The translations under genes and the position numbers were made by a program. A stretch of 64,000 nucleotides of DNA, from contig NW_020170511.1 in assembly GCF_000524195.1 (NCBI RefSeq), positions 94,085 to 158,084 of the forward strand, in the 5' to 3' direction. The notes beneath the pieces were generated by a model. That model saw nothing but the letters and a program-made list of their open reading frames with translations, was not told the DNA's origin and made no database searches. This document shows positions 9,088 through 18,378 of the stretch, in pieces. Position 1 is the stretch's first letter, and the number at the start of each line of letters is the position of its first letter. The stretch is from Echinococcus granulosus (taxonomy: Eukaryota; Platyhelminthes; Cestoda; Cyclophyllidea; Taeniidae).

Positions 9088-11796
9088 ATGGCATGCAGGG
9101 ATAATCATGGGAGATGCCACGACACTAACGGTCACGGTCACGAATACAGTGCCACAGTTGGCCTCCTTCACAGTCTTGACGAAAAAGCACCCTTTACAGT
9201 GCCTTCATCCTCCACTTTTGGTGCCTCATGCAAGTCATCCTCCAACACTCCACTAGTCTGGTGCTTCCAATCCCAGCTTCTCCGACCACAAAGCGCTCAA
9301 CCGACCAAGTCTGAGCGAATTTGTGACAAACCACGCAAAGCCTACAAGAACTCGCCACCTCAGCCTGACGAGGCAGATGGCACTGCCGACAGTCCGCAAT
9401 CCGACAAAACCACCATTTGTAACTCCTCCACACTATGCTCTCTCATTTCCGATCTGGAGGAAGATTCCATCGTTACTGAAGTGAGCTCCGTCTCCATGCG
9501 ACCAAGTGATTGGAGCTCCTCCTCACAACCCACCACCAAATTGGGCCAGTCTCATCAGCCACCAGAGAACTTCAAAGCCACCATCCTCCAGTCGACGCTG
9601 AATCTTATGAAGTATCGTCTCAACTACCCCCTTCTCCTGGCCAAGTCTCGCCACCTCACTGGTAACCAAGCACTGTCCAACTGTGAACAAAGTCTTGGCT
9701 CGTTTGCAGAAGACGTTCTGCGCAAACGTGCTGACAGGCAACCCCCGAACGCAGTTGCCAAACCAAGCGCTCTGGACGCTGCCTTATGGTACATCAAACA
9801 CCAGTGGAAATGTCGCTACTACACCCTGCTGGACGCTGTTGACCTGCTCTACAAGGACTACCAACTGCTGCACCACGTTAGTGCAGACCAGAACCAACGC
9901 AGTCACCATGTCACATTCCCCCAACGCCTTCTCTCCAGCTACTCGGTGGATAACATTGCTGTGGGAAACGATAGAAGCACTCAAATTGGTGTGCTGGCTG
10001 GCGCCGACCCTGTGACCCACCTGGCCAATCGCATTGCAGAGCACACAGTCTGCCCTCAGGCCCATGTCTGGCCGCATCGTTTCAATGCCTCCGTGTGTTT
10101 CATTCTTGACGTCATCGCACAGTGTCGGTTGTTGCGTGTGCAATCGGACAAAATGACTGCATTTCGTGATCGGGCATTTCGACTGACAACAGAGGCGAGG
10201 GAGCAACGAGATCGCCTGAGAAAGTACATGGCGGAACAACGCACAGCCATTGCAGAAGTCGCCAAAGCACTCACAGAAGTGCGTGAGCGAATCACACGCA
10301 TGCAGCGGGGGCCACCAGTCGAAATCAGACGCAAGCAGAGTCTCTCACAGGAGGAACTAAATGTAATGGAAATTCAAGAACAAATAGCCCATCAACGGTC
10401 TCAGCTCTCAGTGCTGGAAACGATCCTACGAGAGGAGGAGGCCAAACGACGGTATATGCACAACCGCCTGCAGGAAATCACTGGCAACATTCGCGTCCTC
10501 TGCCGAGTGCGTCCGCACAGTCCATCACGGAAGCATCCCATTGATTACCTCAAAGTCACCTCCAACGACAAGCTGCTCCTCTGCCCGAACGACATTCCTG
10601 AAGTGCTACTGGGCCGAGCCTCCACCATTCTGAAGTCTCTCAAATCTACCACCAATCCCGACGGCTTCAAGTGCTTCATCTTCGACAGGGTCTTTGGTCC
10701 AGACGCACAGCAACAGGCTGTGTACAAGGAGGTCGACGATTCTATCATCTCCTGTGTGGACGGCTTCAACGTCTGCATAATGGCCTATGGTCAAACTGGA
10801 AGTGGGAAGACGCACACCATGGTGGGTAGTGCACAGGACCCTGGGGTGAATCGACGAGCAATTCAGCGACTTCTGCAGCTGTGCAAGTCTCGCAAACACT
10901 GGACCTACCAGCTCTCGATGAGCATGCTTGAGGTCTACCAGGAGGAGGTCTTCGATCTCCTAGTTGGTGGTGCAGTGGACAAGACGAGTGGTGGCGACTG
11001 TGTAATCAGCGATTGCAAGAGTGCGCGCAGTGTCGACCTCTCCACTAACAGTCGTCAGCTCAGTCCAACCGGCTTCATGACCACCACATCAGGCAACAGC
11101 TTCGCACAACCGCGGCCATCACAACAACGACGTCTGTCCATGGTACGACTCCTGTCCACTCGTGAGGATGAACTGGTGCTGCAAAACCTTACTGAGAAGA
11201 TCATTGGAAGTGAGGAGGACATGCTGCAACTGCTCGCATTGGGCGAAAGGCGACGAAGCACCGGAGCCACCCGTCTCAACACTAACAGCTCCAGATCTCA
11301 CGTGCTGCTTCTGCTGCGAGTCACCGGCGAGCACACAGTCAACAAGACGCAGAGTCGTGGAACCCTCATTCTCGCCGACCTGGCTGGCAGTGAGAACGTC
11401 AGCAAGTCGGGCTCGGTGGGACGACGCTTCCAGGAGGCCACGTGCATCAACAAGTCGCTCTCCTGTCTGGCTCGTGTATTCGACTCCCTGCGCAAGCGTC
11501 TCAAACCGGCCTACAGGGAGACGAAGTTAACCTACCTGCTGAAACCCACCCTGGGAGGGGATGCAAAGTGTCTGGTGCTGGTGAATGTTCGCAGTGAACC
11601 GGAGAATCTGGACGAGACTCTACGTGCCATCCAATTTGGTCATGGTGCTCTCCAGGTGGCGCCATGGAAATCCAGTAATTTGGGAGCTCCACAAAACGTT
11701 GGTGTTCGATGCTCACGGAAACCGCGTTGCCCTTCCCATGTTGGCGGTGGCAGTAAAGCCTGTGTCCGACGTCATACCAAAACATCGGTGCTATGA
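9088..11796 (+). CDS. Kinesin-14 family motor (C-terminal motor kinesin)
   Basis: A single 902-codon reading frame with no intron. Kinesin-14 proteins are minus-end-directed microtubule motors used in spindle and vesicle transport. Residues 1 to about 350 are serine/threonine-rich and unrecognised. About 355-465 is a likely coiled coil ending in the kinesin-14 neck (RLQEITGNIRVLCRVRP). The motor runs from about 466 to 875: Walker A GQTGSGKT at 568-575, switch I NTNSSRSH at 731-738, switch II DLAGSE at 764-769, then INKSLS and KLTYLL. A Ser/Thr/Arg-rich insert of about 60 residues (roughly 626-692) interrupts the motor after EVYQEEVFDLL. The frame is open upstream of 9088 into the gap, so the real start may be earlier. 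Base composition is clearly more GC-rich than the neighbouring DNA. It is close to the KIFC type, but the subfamily is not certain. Confidence 0.92.
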   Translation: MACRDNHGRCHDTNGHGHEYSATVGLLHSLDEKAPFTVPSSSTFGASCKSSSNTPLVWCFQSQLLRPQSAQPTKSERICDKPRKAYKNSPPQPDEADGTADSPQSDKTTICNSSTLCSLISDLEEDSIVTEVSSVSMRPSDWSSSSQPTTKLGQSHQPPENFKATILQSTLNLMKYRLNYPLLLAKSRHLTGNQALSNCEQSLGSFAEDVLRKRADRQPPNAVAKPSALDAALWYIKHQWKCRYYTLLDAVDLLYKDYQLLHHVSADQNQRSHHVTFPQRLLSSYSVDNIAVGNDRSTQIGVLAGADPVTHLANRIAEHTVCPQAHVWPHRFNASVCFILDVIAQCRLLRVQSDKMTAFRDRAFRLTTEAREQRDRLRKYMAEQRTAIAEVAKALTEVRERITRMQRGPPVEIRRKQSLSQEELNVMEIQEQIAHQRSQLSVLETILREEEAKRRYMHNRLQEITGNIRVLCRVRPHSPSRKHPIDYLKVTSNDKLLLCPNDIPEVLLGRASTILKSLKSTTNPDGFKCFIFDRVFGPDAQQQAVYKEVDDSIISCVDGFNVCIMAYGQTGSGKTHTMVGSAQDPGVNRRAIQRLLQLCKSRKHWTYQLSMSMLEVYQEEVFDLLVGGAVDKTSGGDCVISDCKSARSVDLSTNSRQLSPTGFMTTTSGNSFAQPRPSQQRRLSMVRLLSTREDELVLQNLTEKIIGSEEDMLQLLALGERRRSTGATRLNTNSSRSHVLLLLRVTGEHTVNKTQSRGTLILADLAGSENVSKSGSVGRRFQEATCINKSLSCLARVFDSLRKRLKPAYRETKLTYLLKPTLGGDAKCLVLVNVRSEPENLDETLRAIQFGHGALQVAPWKSSNLGAPQNVGVRCSRKPRCPSHVGGGSKACVRRHTKTSVL

Positions 11797-12730
11797 CTGC
11801 AATCATTTTGTACATTGGGTGTTTCTTTTCATGCCATGGTAATGATGGCGGTGACGGCCCAATCTGATGACATTTCGGCATTCACAATTGAAGTTAATGA
11901 TTGCACTTCTTATTTGGCATTTTTAAACGCACTGTTGTCATTTTTACCTTCGTGTGTCGATCATTTATCAAGGAAGTTAATGTCTTCTTGAGTGTCTGTG
12001 TAAGCGTACTCTAAGCACAGCTTACAAATCGTCTTTACCGATCAGAGAAGGTAGGAGGTAATTTCACATGTGAGAGACTCTTTTTTACTACACCCGAGCA
12101 ATTCAAAGTATGTCCCTGCCTCTCCAACCTCCAAAACCTATCGCGACTTGCAATGGAACCATCATTAATTTCTTGAGCTCTTAGTGGCGATGAAATTCAA
12201 CAAGACTACTAGATTACTTTTAGCCTCTGATTAGTAGGACAATTATAGACTTGCGGAACTGAACTTAACGTCCGTAATTCGGTAGTTAGTGGATTTGTCA
12301 TCGAGGTCTTTGAAAAAGACCAACATCCGCAGCCCCAAGAGGGCACAAACACCTGGACCACCGAATTGGCCAATCAAACCAATGAGAGAAAAATGTAGCT
12401 GGTCTTAACTCGAGAACGTTGGACCGAATTAACTGTTTCAAACTCAACCAAATGGTTTGGGAAACGATTAGGTGCAATGGCAATTACAAAACAATTATCA
12501 TGCATTTGCAACGTTGAGGTTCAAAAGGAAACACTGGCGCCTCACACATATGGTACGGCGGTAGCGAGTGCGGTACGTGCTCGAATATAACGATTTGCAC
12601 CAACACCAGTTCTTAGTAGCCTTTGGACTAATGCATCAATGAAACACATTTTGATTTTCATAAAATTGGCAGCATCGGTGACTGCTGAATCTGACATTTT
12701 CTAGTAGCAGGAAATGAATTCACAAGATCA
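11797..12730. other. Intergenic region between convergent kinesin-14 and DRG2
   Basis: The two genes end towards each other. No canonical AATAAA or ATTAAA was seen on the plus strand for the kinesin before the DRG2 stop. No coding or RNA gene is recognised. Confidence 0.6.
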
Positions 12731-12736
12731 TTTATT
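12731..12736 (-). terminator. DRG2 polyadenylation signal
   Basis: AATAAA on the minus strand, 24 nt after the DRG2 stop codon. A very short 3' UTR is implied. Confidence 0.65.
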
Positions 12737-12759
12737 TGTAGTGCTCTCCAGGACAAAAA

Positions 12760-12846
12760 TCACTTCTTTACAATCTGAATGACATCGTGATGATTTACGA
12801 CATTTGAAAGACCCACGCGTTGTGGACTAAACTTCACACTAGTTCC
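12760..12846 (-). CDS. DRG2: DRG2 exon 10 and stop
   Basis: [20 protein letters not shown] then DVIQIVKK and a TGA stop at 12760-12762. Confidence 0.95.
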   Translation of the reverse strand, partial: GTSVKFSPQRVGLSNVVNHHDVIQIVKK

Positions 12847-15800
12847 CTGAATGAACAAAAAAACAGAAATTAAATAAATTCATCCAGTAATAATTGCTTA
12901 TTTTTAGTCTGCAAACCCGCCATGTATCACTTCAGGCTATCGCAATGCTAGATATTGAGAGTTGCCATTGTCACCAACTTGCCCTACTGACTAGGTTTAA
13001 GTAGACACGCTTCAAAGTAATGACCTTTAGGATGATAGGTGAGATAATAAGGTTTTATGGATAGACCACTTCCAAAATACGAAAACTACTATGGAAATTT
13101 CGTGATATCCCATAAACGTTCAAATATATCAGAAATGAAAAATATTTCGGCCTTAACACCTAACCACCGTCACACATATGTGTCACCCAGCTTTGCGTAC
13201 CTGAGCCCGCACGTCACACAAATTTGATGAATTTAATTAAAAGGAAACCAAGTAGATCGGGAAGGAAATCAAAATAAGGATGATCTGTGTCATTTTGAAG
13301 CAACAAGATATTGGGTCTATGATGAAAGATTGTAACTTAGAGCCTAGTAACCAACATATTCAGTGCTAAGGTAGTGGGTAAATGCTAGGGGAATTTTGCT
13401 TCAAATGCTATTTCTTTTATTAAGAAGACGCGTGACCACATAAATAATTTGGCGGACCCGATTCAAATACTTGGAAAAGTCTCTACTTAGAAAATCATAT
13501 TCTGTGCTTAATGACATTATAAATTAGATACACTTGACAACGTCGATTAAAAAGTTGACAGGTAACTCACCCAGACAAGGGCATACTTGAAATTGCTTGC
13601 CAGCGACCTGTGAATGCAATGGCACTATGACAACAAAAAGAGCACGTACAAAACAAAATTAATCAAATATAAGTTAAAATACTGAAATGAGGCTTACAAC
13701 ATGCTCCACAGTCGCTCCGTTTCGTAGAATTATACCCTCATCCAGATCCGGCTTTTCTGGAAAAAGGAAAAAAAAAATGAACGAGCTGCCCAAAACAATG
13801 GGGTTGTGATATGCTTGACCTTGCACTTACGTCCTTGTTTTTTCGTGTAAATTTGAATAAGATCCAAATGCTCCCACAACACTTTGAGTAAGTAGTCAAG
13901 ATTGAGGTTCAGGTTGCAGCTACATGGCAGCGCGTTGCGGAATAAGCCCAATCACGCTCACCTGATAACCACTGAATGCGGTTCGCGTGCCAGTTTGTCC
14001 ACCTCTTCTATAGAAATTTGGTCGATTTTGTTATACACCTTTGGGGGGAGGAAGAGTTGAATCAAAATGAATCAAATCCAGACTTTAAATGTGATGGTCA
14101 AAGTAGCTTACCCAAGCGTTTTTGGGTCTTTTTTACCTATGCATAATTAAGTGAAGTAAGAACACACAGCAGAAGGACTTCGAAATCTGCGTGTCATTAA
14201 CACACATTAATTTAATATTGTGTATAGCCGTATGCTTAACGACGCTGGATCTACATTTACCACATGACGCAATTCCGTTGAACGGTATGGACCTTCGGTC
14301 ATGCCCGCAGTCTCGCCTGCTACACGGGCATGGCTTATTGTGGCTTCAGGGCGGACTCAGAACGCCAAAAACATATCCCGGACATTTAAGATTCGTTTTT
14401 GGACAGATGCACTCAGGAGACATCCCACGAAAACATCATCACTTGACAGAAAAACTCTTTAAAAACCCATGAGGCGAAACCACAAACCCGTTTCGTGAAC
14501 AAAATGCACTCAACGCAGAAGAGCACTAAAGTGGATGAAGTGCTCAAAAGTTAAAAGAGCAATTTTGAAAAATAACACCCTCCGCCCAATACATTGCAGT
14601 ACCTTGTTTTACCAATCTCCCAAACTTGCAGAATGTGGACAACAAAGCAATTTTTGGAGTTGTAAACCTTATTACATTCCGATTCAGCGACAATGGTGGA
14701 AATAATCTAACACCTTTTACTCCTTTGGGACGAGTAGAAACAGCTGTCAATGCCACTTTAAAGGGGTGAACGCAAATGGATTGATCTAGTAACGAAGAGG
14801 AAAAAACTCCTCTATGCCCAAAAAGAAAAACGATTAGTGAGGCTTCACAGCAAGATCTTAGAAGCAAAAAGATCACCTTAGTAACAAAGATAGGTCGCCA
14901 GACAAGAAGTGAAGACAAAAAGGTATTCCAAGCATGATGAGCGTTGTATTGAGGCAATTTCATCTCTCAAGACCAGAGGATAAGATAGCCTTGCTAAAAC
15001 GTATCGTATAGACCTAGGTGACACACCCCAGATGAATCGTTTTGGTACAACTTGCCAGTGGAGAACACACAAGGGAAGCTCAAAGGAAACCTGCAAGATA
15101 ACCAGACAAAGGGCTTACGGTTTTTAATAAATAAAATTAGGTAGCTCTAAAAGACTTTCAAGAAATTATTCATTGATTAAAACATTGAGTATTACAAGTT
15201 GCCACCCTTTCGCAATGAGACAAACTTGACACTAATTGCATTTTCATAAAAGTTTTGCTCCTAGAAGTAAAAAAGCCCAATCATAGGCATCTCCACTGCA
15301 ACCTCAGCTGTATTTCCCGACCATCTATTTTTCGCGTAATTTTCTAGTTTCAGGATCAGTTGACGCGGTTTTGCGCTGCTTTGTCTCCTAATAACAGGAC
15401 TTTCTACTGACTAATTAATTTTGACTCGTCCCGAAAAAGATTTCCTTGTACGCCTAGTCATTTTGAGGTATATCGGGAACATAGATATCAGACGTGATTA
15501 TTTGGGGCATCAGGTGAAAATTCGATTGTGAACAATTCCATCCACACACAGCGCAATCTTCCAGGGGTGAAGTGCTGAGGGTCTTGAAAATGTGAAACGG
15601 CCAGAGAAGGGATCATTTGAAGGTAAAAAACAACGCTTGTCAGTTTAGTGATTGCTGTAATACAGCAGCCATGCCTAATTACAAGTGGACCAGCAAACAA
15701 TTACCATACAAAGGGAGCATTTTTGTAATGCGCGCAAAGGAGTAAAGAAGAAAACGATAATTATTGAAGCTTAATCCCACCTGAAAATGTAAGAAGTGCG

Positions 15801-18368
15801 GCACACATCTATTTGGTAGCTTCCGCCTCACCTTTCTCAGTCGGTGTGGGTGAAGGCTAACTGTTCCATCATCGACAAATAAAGCATTAGGCGAAATTTT
15901 TCTTGGTGCGTTAATCCCAGATTACTTTTTTCACCAATAGAAGCACACAACTCCGCATTTTCTAGCATAGAGGACTTTTCTGTCTGTGATATATCACCAC
16001 CCTTTCTGGAGGGCAATTTCTGCTTTCACATACCACGTCGTCTACAAAACGCTATTCAGGCAACTATAAAAGAAGCTTCTGTAACTTCCAAATGACCATT
16101 GGTTCCAAATACGAGAAAAGTAAAGGAGCGAAGTGTAGCTCTCCCTTCAATAACATCCTCTTAGTCGCATGATCGCCGAAAGCTGACAATTTTCAGCAAG
16201 CCTTTGTAGCAAACTATAGCGAAGACCGCAGAAAATTAGGTAGCTATCCGATACAAGATGCGTCAATTAATGAACTACTTCTAGCGCGACATTCCTCATC
16301 TGCGTACCCACCATTGAATGTGAGAGTAAAAGTACATTGAATAATCGAAACATCAATTTACCATTTCCAGATTAGAGAACTCAAAACTATGAAAAGTATT
16401 GACGAATAAGAAGTAAACACCAAAAACTCACATAGAGACATTTCAGATACACTCGATTGCCTACAATCACATCGATTAGCTGGTCCTGCGTAATGTCCTC
16501 ACGAATGACCATATCGGCGTTGAAGATTTCTACCGGCGTTAAGGAGTTTTACCACATCAAGAAGACGTGAAAATGTGCAATATGAAAAGGATACTGTACT
16601 CGTGTAGAATCATCTGCACCATCTTCTCATTGATGTGCGTCAGCGGACACATCGAATTGATTTGCATTCCTCCAGTCTTCTTTTGCTATAGAGAGGAGAA
16701 ACAAATGGATGCGGACTAACGAAAATCGCGACACCACTCAGAAGTGAAGTTCATTTCGCGCAATGTCCCCCTTCACACTCGAATAAACATACAATAGTGC
16801 GCCTTTTGATCACAAAGATAACATTCTGTGAGAATTTTAGACATAACGTAATTTAACCAGCATCAATGATCGGAGAGATGCTTCTTTCAGCAATGTTTGT
16901 TGCTATGTTACCTGTATATACCCAGTGAGATGATCAGGAAGTCCCGAGGAGTCAGCACACCTCCAATAATGTGCCTTCTAACCCCATTAACAACTACCTT
17001 GGGGACACTTAGAAATCCTAAGGAATTAACCCCCATATAGTGCATGGGAGACGGCTGAACCTTTAAACAAATATGGCGCAAACCTCTTTCAGCAGGAATG
17101 GTCCCTACAATGGTTAGTTACACATTTGCATAACCTAAAATGTTAGCACATTCACTGCAAAGGGCATTAGCGAAAACCTGTGGCAATATAGCTTTAGCAA
17201 GTCCCTTGACGATGAAGTCAAAGGGACACGTCATCTGAGTGTTGCCACCAGCTTTTTTATCAGTGATATGATGTGAAGACAAGGAAATCACCTTGAAGTA
17301 GACGTTGGGTTTCTGTTGGTTCAGACGAATCCCCACACTCTCCAACTCCCTTTCGAGAAGTTCACTATAAAAAAGGAACAGATAGGATCGGAGAGGACCA
17401 TTTTAAGGAGAGGCAGTTGCATGGAAACATCACTACCGCATCGAAAAGGAATATATTCGAATTGAAAATGGTGCATATGTCAAGCAGTTTCATGCTCACC
17501 CTGAAGTGAAAGCAAAGAAACGAACAATCATTCATACAGTCGACTTAAGCTATAGGTACTCCATACTAACAACGAATATGGTAACCCTTGCCGTTTGTTA
17601 AACTTACAAACTTTATATAAGTGAAGGAAAATGATTGTCTGTCAGACCAGGAACAAGCAAAAGAACTGACAAGACCTAATCTTATAAACAACAATGCGAA
17701 GGGCAGTGTACTCTAGAAAAAAAAAAAAACGAACAAATAGAAAAAAGCACCAGAGTTGCACTAACGGGAAGCCGTTTTTAGAAGAGGAGTGAAAAAATGG
17801 GTAAATTTCGCAACGATGTATTAAAACATGAGACCGAGTAAAACATCTAAACGAGAATGCAACAAACCGTTGAATGAGGGGTTTCGTAGCATCGACCATC
17901 ATGAGCACGAGATCAGCAGTTCTAGCCACTGCAATCACCTGACGACCACGACCCTTGCCTTGAGCAGCTCCCTCGACGATACCAGGTAGATCTAGCAATT
18001 GTATCTTGGCTCCCTCATACTAAATCATGCTCTCAGGAGAAACAACGAAAGTCTACCTCAATCACACCTGGGACACAAGTGAGTGTAGTAAACTCATAGG
18101 CAGCACATTCGCTATTTGCAGAGGTCAGAGCGTTCAGAAGAGTCGATTTTCCCACTGACGGAAAGCCAATAAGAGCAACACGTGCATCTCCCGACTTGAG
18201 AACGTCGAAACCTTCGCCCTTCTGCGACTTATCAACGGGTTTTAACAACTCAGCTCGGTATTTGGCCAATTTGGCCTTTAAAAGACCTAAGTGATACTCT
18301 GTGGCTTTATTTTTCTGTGTACGTGCGATTTCACGCTCAATTTCTGCAATCTTATCGAGAATGCCCAT
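12760..18368 (-). CDS. DRG2: Developmentally regulated GTP-binding protein 2
   Basis: A conserved Obg-type GTPase that in other eukaryotes binds its stabiliser DFRP2 (RWDD1) and associates with translation. Ten exons join in phase with GT-AG borders to 363 residues (human, as I recall, 364): 18057-18368, 17868-18019, 17292-17364, 16595-16685, 16432-16529, 13962-14038, 13831-13919, 13698-13756, 13571-13624, 12760-12846. Visible motifs: [11 protein letters not shown] start, [20 protein letters not shown] helix, G1 GFPSVGKS (68-75), G3 DLPG (114-117), G4 NKID (245-248), G5 SC (268-269), and a C-terminal TGS-like domain ending VIQIVKK. The N-terminal helix and [16 protein letters not shown] favour DRG2 over DRG1. 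A splice acceptor sits 8 nt before the ATG. Confidence 0.97.
13571..13624 (-). CDS. DRG2: DRG2 exon 9
   Basis: 18 codons, [18 protein letters not shown], in phase 0 on both sides. It is a small in-frame exon that could be skipped without a frameshift. Confidence 0.94.
13698..13756 (-). CDS. DRG2: DRG2 exon 8
   Basis: 19 codons, [19 protein letters not shown], flanked by introns of 74 and 73 nt. Confidence 0.94.
13831..13919 (-). CDS. DRG2: DRG2 exon 7: G5
   Basis: Completes serine 268 (SC, G5) and encodes [20 protein letters not shown] then YTKKQG, the start of the TGS-like part. Confidence 0.95.
13962..14038 (-). CDS. DRG2: DRG2 exon 6: G4 NKID
   Basis: [20 protein letters not shown] then HSVVI, holding the guanine-specificity motif NKID. 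Separated from exon 5 by a 2.4 kb intron and from exon 7 by a 42-nt intron. Confidence 0.95.
14039..16431 (-). other. DRG2 intron 5
   Basis: The largest DRG2 intron (2,393 nt). A 93-codon plus-strand frame at 14191-14472 and a 139-codon minus-strand frame at 14544-14963 show no recognisable family. Nothing else is supported. Confidence 0.65.
16432..16529 (-). CDS. DRG2: DRG2 exon 5
   Basis: Encodes (K)[19 protein letters not shown] then [13 protein letters not shown], after a 65-nt intron. Phase 1 in, phase 0 out (TAT|GTGAGT). Confidence 0.95.
16595..16685 (-). CDS. DRG2: DRG2 exon 4
   Basis: 30 codons plus one base: [20 protein letters not shown], then [10 protein letters not shown]. This corresponds to the KKGGG...LILHEY part of vertebrate DRG2. 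Acceptor CTATAG, donor A|GTATCC. Confidence 0.95.
17292..17364 (-). CDS. DRG2: DRG2 exon 3
   Basis: Encodes [19 protein letters not shown] then NVYFK. Ends AAG|GTGATT in phase 0. The frame stays open for another 52 codons into the intron; see the separate finding on a possible exon extension. Confidence 0.95.
17868..18019 (-). CDS. DRG2: DRG2 exon 2: G3 region
   Basis: Follows a 37-nt intron (18020-18056). Encodes [20 protein letters not shown] (105-124), [20 protein letters not shown] and DATKPLIQ. Ends CG|GTTTGT in phase 2. Confidence 0.96.
18057..18368 (-). CDS. DRG2: DRG2 exon 1: N-terminal helices, G1 and G2
   Basis: 104 codons from MGILDK to GVIE, phase 0 out. It holds the GFPSVGKS P-loop and the FTTLTCVPG segment. 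The in-frame codons upstream (starting at 18485) lack family similarity and lie across a splice acceptor, so the start is set at 18368. Confidence 0.96.
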
Positions 18369-18378
18369 TTTCTGCCTA
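18369..18378 (-). promoter_or_regulatory. Splice acceptor just before the DRG2 start
   Basis: On the minus strand a pyrimidine-rich stretch ends in TTGTAG at 18376, leaving a 7-nt leader before ATG. It is the 3' end of either a 5' UTR intron or a spliced-leader trans-splicing site; the sequence alone does not decide. Confidence 0.5.

Noticed and set aside
11501..11881. 126-codon minus-strand ORF
   Set aside because: Shadow of the kinesin coding sequence; codon pattern follows the plus strand.
17118..17291. Treating the read-through of DRG2 exon 3 as the normal exon
   Set aside because: Exon 4 at 16595-16685 matches the family far better and joins exon 3 and exon 5 in phase; the read-through is kept only as a finding.
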